From positions 16,786,403 through 16,850,402 of the forward strand of contig NC_053144.1 in the NCBI RefSeq assembly GCF_016808335.1: DNA of 64,000 nucleotides, read 5' to 3'. A model generated the notes under the pieces. That model was not told the DNA's origin, made no database searches, and saw only the letters and a list, made by a program, of their open reading frames with translations. Made by a program: the position numbers and the translations under genes. How positions within the stretch are numbered: the first letter of the stretch is position 1; the number at the start of each line of letters is the position of its first letter. Positions 10,781-22,160 of the stretch are shown piece by piece. This DNA comes from Panicum virgatum. Its lineage: Eukaryota > Streptophyta > Magnoliopsida > Poales > Poaceae.

Positions 10781-10952
10781 TTACCGCCGGTTGAACCGGC
10801 GGTAGGTGCTTACCGCCGGATGATCCGGCGGAAGGTTCCACCTACCGCCGGTTCAACCGGCGGTAAGGCTCGGCCCACCACGGCCCAGCGCGGACCGATC
10901 CTACCGCCGGTTCATCCGGCGGTAACAACCTTCCGCCGGATGAACCGGCGGC
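10781..10952. repeat. Right subterminal palindrome cluster
   Basis: Five TACCGCCGG..CCGGCGGTA palindromes lie at about 10782-10806, 10809-10832, 10841-10866, 10901-10925 and 10930-10952. They are inverted counterparts of the left cluster and share the GGCCCA-containing spacers. Confidence 0.75.
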
Positions 10953-11700
10953 TGGGTGACATTTTTGAAAAAAAAAACAAGACATATATTTTTGATAAAT
11001 TGAAAAAAAAATAAAAAAAACTCACTGGGCTACTGATCTTCGCGTGGTGGCTCTGGTGTCCTCGGCCTGTGGTGTTCGAGCCGGTGTTTTAGTTTAGAAG
11101 TAGTTTTAGACTTTAGTTATCGTGTGAGGTTCCAATATCCAAACTTTGACCATGTTTATAAAAAATATATAACATCTATACTATCAAATATATGCATTAT
11201 CAAAATATATATCATGATGGATCCAATGAGACAAATTTGGTATTGTAAATATAATTATAATTTTTCTATAAACTTAATTAAAGTTGGATAAATTTGACTT
11301 AGGGCAAAACTAACAGGACATGTAAATAAAAATGGAGGGAGTATGAAACGAAATTCCTGTCTCATGTAAACAGTCTGTTGTTCTAAAAAAAATCTCATGA
11401 AACGAAATTCCTAACTGCTACTTCACCCCTTTTGTTCTCCTTACCTAGACAAGTTGCTGAAAATAGTCCTCACTGTTAAGCCCAAGAGACGAAGACACAG
11501 GACACCGGCTGTGGCAATGGTATTTCTTCAGACTGGAGTAGTTTACTGAACCATTTGCGGAATGCATGAGTCACAAGGATTTTCTTCACCGAAGATTCCT
11601 TCAGAATTTGTACATACAAAGAAACACCAGGTAGTGACTAAAATCAATGGGTTTTGCAAGCAACATAATGACATAATTAGACATTGTATTTTATTTTTTA
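10953..11700. other. Non-coding, with a Stowaway-like remnant
   Basis: No gene is seen. 11125-11342 resembles the 3' portion of a grass Stowaway-type MITE: it has the TTTGACTTAGG interior motif and ends with AAAATGGAGGGAGTA. No matching left end is found, so it is a truncated copy at best. A 16-base direct repeat ATGAAACGAAATTCCT occurs at about 11342 and 11397. Confidence 0.4.
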
Positions 11701-12029
11701 GGCTCCGTTTGGATGTAGATATGTTCAATGCCAAAGCAGAGTAGTATTGGTAATGGGTTCCAATACCAAATCCATTGTTTAGATGTAGATAAAATTGTTA
11801 GATGGAATTCAGCGAGCTAATAGATTTCAATTCATGTTTGGATGTCCATACCTTGGCATTGGGAACTAGACCATCTTCTTCTCCTCTCTCACCACGCCGC
11901 CCCCGCATCCTCGGCGGAGCTCACCGCGCCACCGCTGCCTCCTCTTGGCCGGAGCTCCTTTTTGGAGGAGGGCAAAAAGGCTTTTTCAAGGCGGGCAGCC
12001 CAACTGCCTCAAAGCCATCGTCACGGTTA

Positions 12030-12200
12030 ATGGAGGCGCTTACGGAGGCGGGTGGACAACCGCCTCGGTTAGTAGTTTAACCAGGCGGTTGTCTTTAAGC
12101 AACAGCCTCGGTTAAGATGATTAACCGAGACGGTTTTCTTAGCCTCGGTTAAACTATTAGCCGAGATGGTTGTACGGCCGGCGGCCCGGCATCGGTTAAC
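12030..12200. repeat. GCCTCGGTTAA inverted and direct repeats
   Basis: At least six copies of CCTCGGTTAA or its complement TTAACCGAGG occur within 170 bases, in both orientations. This resembles the subterminal repeats of grass CACTA elements, but no CACTA terminus is visible here. Confidence 0.45.
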
Positions 12201-12240
12201 CAAGGCCGGCCGGAGCCTCGCCCACCTCCGAGCCCCTTTT

Positions 12241-14004
12241 TAAGTGCCTCGCAAAATAGAATTCTGTAGTATCGAGATACACGAGAACATATTTAGACAA
12301 CATAAATTCACAAACGTAGTCCTCTTGACTAAGAAACAAATGTAACTATACAATATACATATTACAGACATTATCAACTAGCTTACGAAGAGTTGTAGAC
12401 AGCACCCAGGGATTGGTGAAGATAGCTGGCTTCACTACCCTTATGGCTCAGGCGATTCTGAATGGTCAATTTAAAGTAATTCTATAACGTATTGTTAAAC
12501 GGATATGTTATTATCGTAATATATAACGTTTATTTTTATTAAAGTTCCCAAGATCTCTCCCCAAGGTTGGATCAATTACCCACTCAGAGTTGTACATATT
12601 CCATTGGTTGCAGTTAGACGGTTCGGATATGAGATCTTCTTCTGCAAAGTATAGCAAAATTAGCAAGAAGGAATTACCCCAGAAGGTTAAATACATGCAG
12701 CTTATTCCACATGGCGGCAACCATCAACTTTGTTTTGTACCCATTTCTGTGAATATATAGGCATAAATTTTCTCCGCCTGCAATCCTGCATTACAACCAA
12801 CAAATATATGGAGTCATAAGCTTTAGTTCAGTAATAGAAAATGTAAGCCATGAACAAACATGGAGAGAGCAATGCAAGCTGACATCTAAAGGGACACCAT
12901 GAGTTCTCAAATGTATTGTTGCTCGTTAATGAGCACTAACCGGTTAGAGATGACTAACCTAATAAGTGTTCTTAGTATGTGCTTACATGAATCATGTTAG
13001 TTACAAATTTACACTGTATTTTACTCTCTAACATCCAAATTAGTATGTGCGAACTAAAAAACCACCACATTATCTGCTGATTAAGAATCAAATGATGGAA
13101 TGATAAAAATGATGACTGCTAGAATCAATTCAAAGATAACTCACAATTTACTCTCTAACACTGTGTACATTAACTTCAAATCTTATTTCTTTGTTTTTCA
13201 GCTTAATATAGTCAGGCAGAAAACAGAGAACAGTAAAAACTGATAAGCCATGCCCATAACAGGTACCAAGACTTTACTGCTTAGTAAATGTGTAAATCAA
13301 GTCTTCAGATATTGGTTTATATATCGATACAATTATGCAAACATTACTGCCAAATTTTTTTTGGAAAAAAAGAACTGAAGCTATCCAAAGCAAGGCCAGC
13401 ATCTTCTCCAATCTTCAAAGCTTCATCTATCTCTAGGTCACTGGAATGATTCCTTGAGACCTTGCCCACTGGGTAGTTTGTGATTAGCACAACGTTATTG
13501 TTTTAGCACAAGGACATGGTAAAAAATGGTTTAATAACGCAACTGCCCCACAAATATGTGTACAACCGATGCACCAGCTTGTGGCCTTGTTCTGCTGCTG
13601 CTGCTGCTTCTGCTTGAGCGAGTCTAGACAAGAATGGTCAGCCCGAGAAAACAGGTGTACATCCAATTTATTTTTCATAAATAAGTAAACGCAAGGCTAA
13701 GCTAGTGCAGTTGCACTATTGCAGGTGCTCTAGTAAACTTGTTCTTCTAGATTACTAGTAAGTGCAATGAAATAATTATTATCCATCCGACAAAATCAAC
13801 AGAATACTGAATACCTCTCCATATGCTCATGTAAAAGCATGATTGCCAGTTTAGTGACAGGGACCATGATTCTCTCATAAACTTTAGTGCACAGAATGTT
13901 TATCCCCTGAAGCTGTTTTTTTGTGCTGCGTGCTTTAACAGTACAGAGATGCAGGTCATGTATCACTTATTCATTTTGCAGGTTGGTGGTTCTATAAAGA
14001 TGTT
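12241..14004. other. Non-coding, one possible orphan exon
   Basis: No complete gene is recognised. On the minus strand about 13500-13370 reads open and protein-like (VVLITNYPVGKVSRNHSSD, then LEIDEALKIGEDAGLALDSF), which could be a decayed exon. Nothing around it continues the frame. Confidence 0.3.
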
Positions 14005-14386
14005 ATGCCAAGAGTTTGTCGAAGCATTAGATGTCTGCTAGTCCACAAAAGGAAGGATCAAGGATCTTAGCCCAGTATACAATGCAAAGACATATACTAG
14101 AGTGTAATATAAGAACTTTTTTCTATTAGATTATTTTGTGGAAAATGCAGTATGTAAATTAATGGTAAATTAATTAGGAATTGCAGAGTTGTATCTTTAG
14201 GATCTAAAGTCACCTTTCGTTGCATTTTTTTTATAAAATCCCGAGCTTTATTGATCGAAGATAATTACATCATTAGCAGGGAGTATCTGGGACCTTTCCT
14301 TGCATTAACTTTGCAAGAACAAGGGATGGCACAAACTGAACAATGAATTAATTCAGACTCAAGCATTCCTTTAGCAAAATTGTTTC
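14005..14386. repeat. Duplicated non-coding block, copy 1
   Basis: From ATGCCAAGAGTTTGTCGAAG to about TTCCTTTAGC it matches 19614-19916 closely, with small indels. Copy 1 contains a 65-bp insertion (14227-14291) that copy 2 lacks. The two copies flank the DUF1262 gene in the same orientation. Confidence 0.85.
14227..14291 (-). mobile_element. 65-bp truncated retroposon tail
   Basis: It starts with a poly-T run (a poly-A tail on the minus strand), then TATAAAATCCCGAGCTTTAT. It is flanked by a 15-bp direct repeat with one mismatch (ACCTTTCGTTGCATT at 14212-14226, ACCTTTCCTTGCATT at 14292-14306). The paralogous block at 19.8 kb has the uninterrupted empty site. It is a severely 5'-truncated LINE- or SINE-type insertion. 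Confidence 0.75.
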
Positions 14387-14559
14387 AGTAAGTACAATAG
14401 GCATACAAACATTTCTTTTGGCGGTTTGTCAGCAAAACTGCTTGATGAAAAGGCTACATTTATAGAGACCATTTACTAAGAAAACCGCTAGTGCAAATAT
14501 ATGTTTTTCTAGCGACACACATTACCTGCTAGAGGTTAAAAGTGATGAGGACATGACAA

Positions 14560-15440
14560 GTATGCATACGGCCAAACATGATGAATAGTGTGAAGATGAA
14601 GGATACCAACAAGATTTTTCAAGTCGAGAAGAAGGTCCAAAGCTTATCCAGTTCGAACCCCCAAGGTGGAGGTCCAAAACAACTCAAATTCGAGTTCACC
14701 TCGGAGTACAGGAGCAGCCCGCACCAAAAATAACGCACAGGTCGCATACGGAGTCCATTTCTAACGTTCTTTATATGGATGAAAAGATAATTTCAAGGAG
14801 CTTCCAATGGCACCGGTTTCAGGCCCAAATTCATTAGGAGTCAACGGAAATCATCGAAATAATGTGACATCCAGAATCTGCCAGGGCACTGCTCCGCCGT
14901 CTTTTGGGTTGTTGTCTCATGTACTGTATCGGGCCAAGTGGCCCAAGTGGTGGACGCCCCCTTGGCCACCACCAGCAACCCTAGGACGTCCCTTAGGGTA
15001 TAAACTCAGTAGCCGCCGCCTAGAATGAGAGTGTTTTGTTTAGTCTTGTGTTTTCGTTCGAGGAACAGACATTGCATCGTTGTATCTGTGGCGACAAGTC
15101 CTTATACATTGATCCAGGGCCCCCGTTTTTTATCTCCTCCACTGTGTCGATTAGTTCTTTGGAATCGAGTTCTTGAACCCCTCTTGTGATTCGCTTCATC
15201 CATACTTGCAATTATCAGATTGTGTGTTTACCCTTTCTTGCTTGTGTTCTTCGATTCGCTTGCAGGAAAAGCCTTCTTGGCGAGATCAATCAAATTGTGC
15301 TTGGTTGATAACCAACAGAGCAGTGGTGTAGCGGTGGCAGAATTCGAATCTTGCTGATTTAAAGCCGGATCGTCAACGTCGAGATCTCCACTAATCGAAC
15401 GTACCCTTACCTCTCGGAAGATGGGGCGGAAGGTACCCTT
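14560..15440 (+). mobile_element. LTR-like fragment
   Basis: The stretch has the composition and order of a grass LTR: a long U3-like part, TATAAAC at about 14999, a downstream R/U5-like part rich in T, and a CTTGCAGGAAAAG junction-like motif near 15260. A 24-base segment (TACCCTTACCTCTCGGAAGATGG) is repeated in tandem at about 15401 and 15437. No boundaries or target duplication were found, so this is a family-level impression only. Confidence 0.35.
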
Positions 15441-16007
15441 ACCTCTCGGAAGATGGCGCCTACTCATCATCAAAAAGGCCCATGAGTTATTGCTAGAGAT
15501 TACAAAAGTGATTAGCAAATGCAATTCATACAATCCAAACAGAGCCTTAATTAGTCTATGGCCGGGTCTAGGAGAGTGGATAATCTATGGGCTGGCTGTG
15601 GGGTTACTCTGGTCTGGCCGGCCGGTCGGGGTCAGTGGAGCTGCTAGTTGACGATGACCAAGGACGACATGGCATCGCTGTGGTCTGTGGAGTCACGATC
15701 AAGGGCTCTGTATCGACGGCGAGGGTATAGTGCCAAGTGCCAACAGGGGGCCGGGTCGCTGCTTTATTTGGTGCTTTGCTCCAAGTCGGTACGGTGGATA
15801 CATCTCCCCGGCTGCAAAGGCCAAACATGTACAGTCAGCATGCAGACGCCGCTGTTTCCATGCATGCACTAGCCAGCTGGCATGCGCGCGTCAGCAACCC
15901 GAAGCTAGCCACGTCACCCGGGGGCCGCAGCTAGCCATGACTAATATATATACGAGCAGCTTCTTGCCATGCAGATATATGGATCGATCCCATCCACAAT
16001 AACAATA

Positions 16008-17435
16008 ATGTATGTGACCAGGCCACTGTCGCTGTACCTGGCCGAACCCAAGGCCGCGGCGGAGCCGCCGCCGGAAGGCCCGGGCTCCGGCATCCTGGTC
16101 GTGCTGGACGAGGCGGCGGAGCAAGCCAGCACGCTCTGCTGGGGCCTGTGCCTGGACAGGGAGGTGCGCCGCCTCCCCTTCCCGCAGAGCCGGCAGCTCG
16201 CGCTGCGGGAAAACAATTCCTCCTCGCATTTGGAGACGTGCGCCAAGTTTGTGGATCTTCTCTCGGAGGTAGTAGGTTTATGCATCGGCTCCGACTCCGG
16301 CGGGCCGCCCGGCGGCGGCAGCGTGAGGGCGCTCCCCGACTACGTCGTCATGGTGCCCGTCGTCGGCCAGCCGCTGTCGTCCGGCCGCTACTACGTCGTC
16401 CAGGCCGAGGGCAAACACACAGGGTATGCATCATGTTGTAACAAATTTTAATTTCCCATGTGTATGCATCATGTGACCGTACCTTTCCAGGCCGGCCGCC
16501 GCGCCGCCGGCGACAGCTAGCTCACCGTCCTCGAGTGTGTGGGGGCATGCATGGCGTGCAGGAAGGTGGCGGCGTGTTCCAGGGAGGAGGACAAGACGGC
16601 GTGCTGCTTCGGCTCCTGCGTCAACGACGTCAAGCCGAGGGCCTTGGACCTCGGCGACGTCTACCAGCAGGTGGAGGTGCAGCAGCTCCCGTCCGGGGAC
16701 AAGGGCTTCAAGGCGGTGGCGGTCGCCGCGGACGGCATCCCGCCGCACTACCTACGGAAGAAGGGCTGGAAGGTGAACACCATGGCGTCCTCGAAGCGCG
16801 CCTACGACCTCGCCGGCGACGCGCAAGGGGTGGACTCCGCCCTCCGCCGCCGGATGCCGGACCTCGACGACCCCGGCGTCGTCGTCGTCGGCAGATGGTA
16901 CGTCCCGTTCATGTTCGTCAAGGCCGACGGGGACCGCAGCCTCAAGGACCAGTTCCGCCGGTGCATGTTCTACAAGATGACCATGGAGCAGAGCTGGGAG
17001 CAGATATACGGCCGCGAGGCCGAGGGCATCCAGCATCCGCCGGCGGAGGTCGCGGTGACCGCGACGGTGCGCCGGTCGACGGCGCTGCTGGGCGGCGCCG
17101 CCAGCTGGGCGGTGAAAGAGGGCGGGCCCCAGGTGGAGGGCGGGACGGTGTGGTTCCGACCGGCGGCGGCGGGCGCCACTGTGGGGCTGGACATGGTGCT
17201 GTGGGAGAGGATGTGGTGGGAGCTGGGCCGGGGAGGGTGGGTCGGGCCCGCCAATGGCGGCGCCAACGACGAGAGGATCGAGAGGGTGGAGAGGCGTCGT
17301 GACGGGCAGGGGCGGTGGCACAAGTTTGCATGCTATTTGCTGGTGGAGAGGTTCCTTCTCAGGAGGATGGATGGCAGCCTGGCACTCACCTGTGAGTTCA
17401 GGCACACTGACAAGATTAGAGCCAAGTGGGTGTGA
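16008..17435 (+). CDS. DUF1262 family protein
   Basis: Exon 1 is 16008-16423 and exon 2 is 16562-17435; a 138-base GT-AG intron splits a glycine codon, and the product is 429 residues. The join restores GKHTGKVAACSREEDK, a characteristic DUF1262 segment. The start MYVTRPLSLY at 16008 is the usual family N-terminus; the in-frame ATG at 15969 adds 13 residues of no family likeness and is rejected. Other family marks are CWGLC, LPFPQ, PLSSGRYYVVQAEGKHTG, DVKPRALDLGDVYQQVE, VVVGRWYVPFMFVK and WEQIYG. It is a plant-specific family with no established biochemical role. No signal peptide or membrane segment is evident. Both exons are very GC-rich, as in many grass genes. It is flanked by two copies of a non-coding duplication. 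Confidence 0.92.
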
Positions 17436-18461
17436 GCAAAATGTCGTGATGATTTTCTGATTATCTGTACCTGATAGCTTAATAATTCTGCCTTCTCAAA
17501 ATCAGCATGTTGTTTAGCAATCAATGCTTCCGACTCTACCTTCGGCTAATCAGCGGTTCAGACTTCTTTAAGAGAGCCGGTAGCATATAAATGTAATATG
17601 CAATTTAAAAGTTTCGGATGTAGAAAGTTTTTTTTATGCAATCAAGAAATATTTTGAATGAATAATTCAATACTTTTGAATTTCAGGTGCAAAGGTTTTG
17701 ATGTCTCACTTACAAATTGACTTTTGCAAAGTAGACCGTATAAAGTGGATTCAAATCATGATATACAAAAATACAATTTTAAATATATTGAACTGAAAGC
17801 TAGGGATCTAAAAAGTTTAATATACTTGGTTCTAGAGTCTCTAAAAGCTGAATGTGAAGTTTCCTATACATGATTGAAAGATGCGGTGTCAAAAGAACTG
17901 TGTACATGATTCGGAAGTTTTTGAAATTCAAGCATAAAGTTCTAAATATGTAAATTGAAAATTATGTATTTTGAAAGTTTATTAGTATACAAGATTTGTA
18001 AGTTTTTGATATTCAAGTATGAAATTTTTAATTTGTGAATTGAAAGTTGGGTTGTAGAAAATTTTGTATATGTGATGCAAAAGTTTCGTAACTTAATTGC
18101 GAGTTGGTTAATGATTCCAGAAAGTTTGGCATATGAGTTAAAGTTTTGCTTATTCTGCCTTAAAGCATGGTATATGTAGGTCCAAAGTTTTATATAAGTG
18201 GCTCAAGATTTTTCAAATATGAATACCTGGGTTTTTTTTAACATGCACATTCAGATGTTTTGAATTTTAGCCAGTCAAAAGTTTTATATGATCAACTATA
18301 AAGTTTTGCGTATATAATTAAAAGCTCGAGAAAGATAGTGATTTTTAAACGATGTAAGTCAAGTTTTTGGAACTATATATAGTTATGAAGTCTCAAATAT
18401 GTACATTGAAATGAGAAAAGAGAAGCACAGCATGACCCGAGCAGGGAAATGGGTAAGTGAA
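17436..18461. other. AT-rich non-coding stretch
   Basis: No gene is seen. 17600-18420 is built of loosely recurring AAAGTTTT / GAAAGTTT motifs at irregular spacing of about 20-40 bases, like a very decayed simple repeat. Confidence 0.4.
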
Positions 18462-19362
18462 TTTTTTTTGAACGAACGGAGAATGTGCCTATTTTATTGA
18501 TAAAGAGGAAGAGAGTACAGAGCCAAAATTACACAGTTATAAAGGACTAATCTTGCACAATTAAGGCCGCAAGGGGCCGCGCTCCTGCCGCAATCCAAGC
18601 AGACACGTCCTCTTTAATTAATCTTGCCATTACCGAGATGAAGCTGGACTCTTTCCGATTGAAGATTCTTGCATTGCGCTCGTTCCAAAGGACCCACATA
18701 ATAAGTAGCGCTAGGCTACGTATTGCCTTCCGTGGCGTTCCTGCTATGGTCGTGATATTGATCCACCACTCAAGTGCAGTATTCGCAAATTTCCAATTTG
18801 ATGGTTTTAGAAGGGGCTCTTGGACCCAAAGCGCCATATGGTCCCAAATTCTCCTTGTGAAGTGACAATCATCAATCAGGTGTAGAACCGTCTCCATTGT
18901 CTGCCTGCACAGGGCGCAAGTGGCATTGTGTGGCCACCCACGAGTGGCTAACCTATCTGTTGGAGTATAAGCCATGCGAAGAATTTGCATTTCGGTGGTG
19001 CCCACGTCCTCCAGATACTAGGCAAATTGGGTGCGGTGGTGCTTCCAATGAAATGTGCCTTGTATGACGATGCAGTCGAATATTCGCCAGTCGCCGAGAG
19101 TTTCCATTTAATAGTATCATGTGCGTCATTCTGCAGCATGGTTGGCTGTACCAGCTCCCACAGCTGCACGAACTCTATAAAGTGTGTTATGCTTAAGGCG
19201 GGGGTGTTTCTTATCTCACGTATCCAGTTGTTGTTTTGTAGGGTATCAGCGACCGTGCGCCACTTCCTGCTGGGTGCGATATCTTTTGGTCGACGTCCTT
19301 GTAGCCAACCGGACTGCCAGAATAGCTCGGGAAGATAAAGTTGCACGTGCATGAAAACTTGA
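18462..19362 (-). pseudogene. 5'-truncated L1-type LINE (zf-RVT end)
   Basis: It has a poly-T run at 18462-18469 (the element's poly-A) and, on the minus strand, the C-terminal part of a plant LINE ORF2. This includes WRTWAPPKCKFFAWLILQ, a zinc-binding CALC..H..DC segment, and WVLWNERNARIFN. The reverse transcriptase core is missing. A single-base frameshift at about 18963 separates KCKFFAWLILQ from DRLATRGWP. The 5' limit is approximate and no convincing target duplication was found. Confidence 0.82.
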
Positions 19363-19613
19363 GGCGTGGTAACTAGTAATACGGTGGAACGATGATATTC
19401 TGTTATTCACCGGTGGTGGACGGAATTACGTATTCCAGCACTTGGCGTCGAACAATCGCCGGCTAGCGGGCCGCTCGCTTTCAGAGAACTGCAACACAAA
19501 TTCTAGGAAACTCTCCTGGCACCCAAGCTTGAAAGCACACCGTAACCCCACCCGGGCATGCATGGCATCTAGTGCACAGCTGGCAGTGCACCAAATCTTG
19601 ACACAAATGTGTC

Positions 19614-19916
19614 ATGCCAAGAGTTTGTCGAAGCATTGTATGTCACATCTGCTAGTCCACAAAAGGAAGCAGGGATCTTAGCTCAGTATACAATGCAAAG
19701 ACATATACTAGCAGTGTAATATAAGAACTTTTCTTTTTCTATTAGATTTTGTGTGTGGAAAATGCAGTATGTAAATACATTGTAAATTAACTAGGAATTG
19801 CAGAGTTGTATCTTTAGGATCTAAAGTCACCTTTCGTTACATTAACTTTGCAAGAATAAGGGATGGTACAAACTGAACAAGGAATTAATTCAGACCCAAG
19901 CATTCCTTTAGCTAAG
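19614..19916. repeat. Duplicated non-coding block, copy 2
   Basis: Matches 14005-14386 in the same orientation but lacks its 65-bp retroposon tail; at about 19835 the sequence CACCTTTCGTTACATT is the unoccupied site. Confidence 0.85.
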
Positions 19917-22160
19917 CAGTTCGGAGTTAAGTAAACCATCCAGAATTGTCTCCGGTCATTTTTGCGCAGTTAGTTTTCACTGGAGAAACTGCAAAACAGC
20001 TAGGAAAATCACATCACATTTTTTACAATTCTTGCAGAAACATACATGGTTACCGTGTAAACAGAAGTTCCTTCAAGTATTCAAGCTGAAACAAAAAATT
20101 ATTCAAGTTTTCATAAATTGTATTGACATAATTCATCTGTTTTGTTTGGAAATAAACAAAGCAGGGGAGTTATAAGGTTACCTGGCCAATTGATTACTCC
20201 AGCAGCATGCAGCAGGCGATCTTTGAGGAACGAGAGTACTCTATCCTGCCTGTGATGAGTGAATTGTCAACCGTGCGGTGTGATCGTGCGCTTGGTCTTT
20301 GGATTGCAGGAACACGAGCGTCGAGTGTCGACGGGGAGCTGCCGTGGAGGTGCTGTGGCCGATGGACCGTGCGGTGGACGGCGGTGAAGGGCAGCCGGGA
20401 CCGGAGCTCGGACCGGGCGGCAGCTATGGCGTCCACTCCTAGATCGAGGGCGCAAGCGGCGACGGAAGGCGGGTTTCTTGGTTTGCGCCACAAAACCAAG
20501 GAGGCGGACGGCGGTTGAAGACGCCAAGTCGTGGAGGCACGGGCGTCGGTCTCGGGACTGACGGAGGCGACGGGCGTCGACGGCGTCTAGGGCCTCGCTG
20601 CGGGCGAGGAGGTGACGGGCGTCGGGCGGCGTCTAGGGCCGTCAGAAGGCCGAGGCGGGAACGGCGTCTAGGGCCACGGCGTGGAGGCGGGAATCTTCCC
20701 GCGCGTGAGGTTTTGGCGGTTTTCTCAAAACCGGCCACCTACCCGGGTTTCGCGGACCCTCCAAAACCGCGGACTGGATCTTCATCAAGACGGCGGCATC
20801 GTGGAGAAGACTTCGTTTCGAAGAAAGAACTTCGGCCGTCGGATGAGATCGTTGTACAGGGGGTGCTGCAGGCCAACCGGTCTGACCGGTCCCTGGCACC
20901 GGTCTGACCGGTCTAACCAACCGGTCTGACCGGTCTAACCAACCGGTCTGACCGGTCCAGCGTACCGGTCTGACCGGTCCCGTGGGTATAAATACCCCTT
21001 CACTTGTGTTAGGTTAAGTGCGGCTTTTGTAATCTGTTCGTGGACTCTCTGTTTCTCCAGGCCGCCGCCCCTGCGTCTCTCTCCCTCTGTTCCTCTCGTT
21101 TGAGTTGATTTTGTCCATGGATTATTGAAACCTTGTAAGGGATTTGATTGGGAAAGGAGGCCCTATCCTCCTCGTGCCCTCTGGGCTTTTGATTCGATTC
21201 AATCCCCTGATTTTGTGCCTTGTGCAATGGATTTTTGATTTCGTTCTTGGCACACTTGATTGAGAGGAGGCTACGAGTTCTTAGCTGTGATTCCCGTGCA
21301 TCTAGCCCTGTCCTACTCCCTTTGGAATCACGAGCTCTTTCGAATTCGAGTTCTTGAGTTTTAGAGAAAACCCCAACCCTTTTGATCTCCTCTCAAATTC
21401 TCAAGAATCGTTGATCTTTAGGACGAGATCTTTTGGGGATATGTTCACGGGGTAGGGGCGAAGCAATCCCCAAGTTTCACCGATTTCCGTGGTCGTTTGC
21501 TCGAGATTCAACGTTTGAATCCAATTTCTCGGGGGTTTTCTGGGTGCTACCGGTCAGACCGGTAGGCACAACCGGTTAGACCGGTCCAGCGCACCGGTCA
21601 GACCGGTCGAGCGCACCGGTTAGACCGGTCCAGGCAGATCAGTTCTGCAGTTTTCCCAATTCGCTTCCGATTTGCTTTGTGGTTTCGCTCGCTCGTTCGA
21701 TGTCTTTTGTGTTGGTTTAGCTTTTCCATAGCTATTCCAAACTTTGGCCAGAACGCTTGAGGGTTCGGGTGATTTTCGGGACATAGGCCGACGGTTTGAA
21801 TTTCGGAAAAAAATTTGATCGGCTCCCATTCACCCCCCTCTGGTCGCCGGCTTCGGTCCCACAACCTTCCTTGGCAGGGACCTGCGAATGAAGTCGAATA
21901 AATCACCTACATTGCATCGTGTTTGGATCGACAGCTGATGATCTGGATCAGAGGAATCGGCGGGTACACAATAACAAGAGTTGTGCTATCTCAGAAGAAT
22001 ATTGAAGATCACCAATAAGAGTGTGACCCACATCATATATACATGTCGCCAAAAGCTGCTGGAATAAGCACAACTCCTACCAAGCTACTTCTCTTAACTG
22101 AACTCCTATGCCTAATCTATGTTTCACTAAGCAGCTGAGGAACCAGTGCAGCAGCTGCTG
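19917..22160. other. Intergenic; LTR-like region with ACCGGTC repeats
   Basis: 20860-20975 and 21548-21640 carry about a dozen ACCGGTCTGACCGGT-type palindromes. Between them, TATAAATA (about 20988) and a T-rich leader-like stretch look like the promoter and R/U5 of an LTR, and ATTCACCCCCCTCT at about 21827 resembles grass retrotransposon sequence. No ends were found. 20200-20860 is GC-rich with overlapping meaningless frames. 19917-20200 and 21990-22160 show nothing. Confidence 0.4.

Larger units (their letters stand above)
1..10952. mobile_element. Large autonomous-type MULE transposon with PMD and GRF genes
   Basis: The block is bracketed by clusters of the same short palindrome (TACCGCCGG..CCGGCGGTA) at 1-225 and 10781-10952, and the clusters also share GGCCCA-containing spacers in inverted order. 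Inside lie a complete Mutator-like transposase, a plant-mobile-domain gene, and three small GRF zinc-finger genes. The left terminus is probably outside the window because the first base is already inside a palindrome. The right terminus is not fixed; it should lie at or shortly after 10952. No target-site duplication can be tested. MULE transposases and PMD proteins are both known from plant transposons; treating all five genes as one element is inference from the shared flanking repeats. Confidence 0.7.
11698..15547. mobile_element. Possible PIF/Harbinger-type element, composite
   Basis: The left end GGCTCCGTTTGGAT (from 11701) is preceded by TTA. The right end ATCCAAACAGAGCC (to 15544) is followed by TTA. 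These are inverted repeats with the three-base TTA duplication of Tourist/Harbinger elements. The arms match for only about 14-16 bases and no transposase is found inside, so the two ends may belong to different insertions. The interior has GCCTCGGTTAA repeats (12070-12200), a duplicated block and an LTR-like stretch. Confidence 0.3.

Noticed and set aside
10605..10805. 62-codon Arg-rich frame
   Set aside because: Lies in the GC-rich transposon terminus; compositional artefact.
15969..16007. Upstream in-frame ATG for the DUF1262 gene
   Set aside because: It adds residues without family likeness; the next ATG gives the standard MYVTRPLS start.
16460..17405. Overlapping frames of 217-280 codons in the DUF1262 exon
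   Set aside because: Shadows of the real frame; only the 16562-17435 frame shows DUF1262 motifs and a phase-consistent join with exon 1.
20194..20907. Overlapping 80-130-codon frames on both strands
   Set aside because: GC-rich, Arg-rich, mutually overlapping, with no motif; the region looks like part of an LTR-like stretch.
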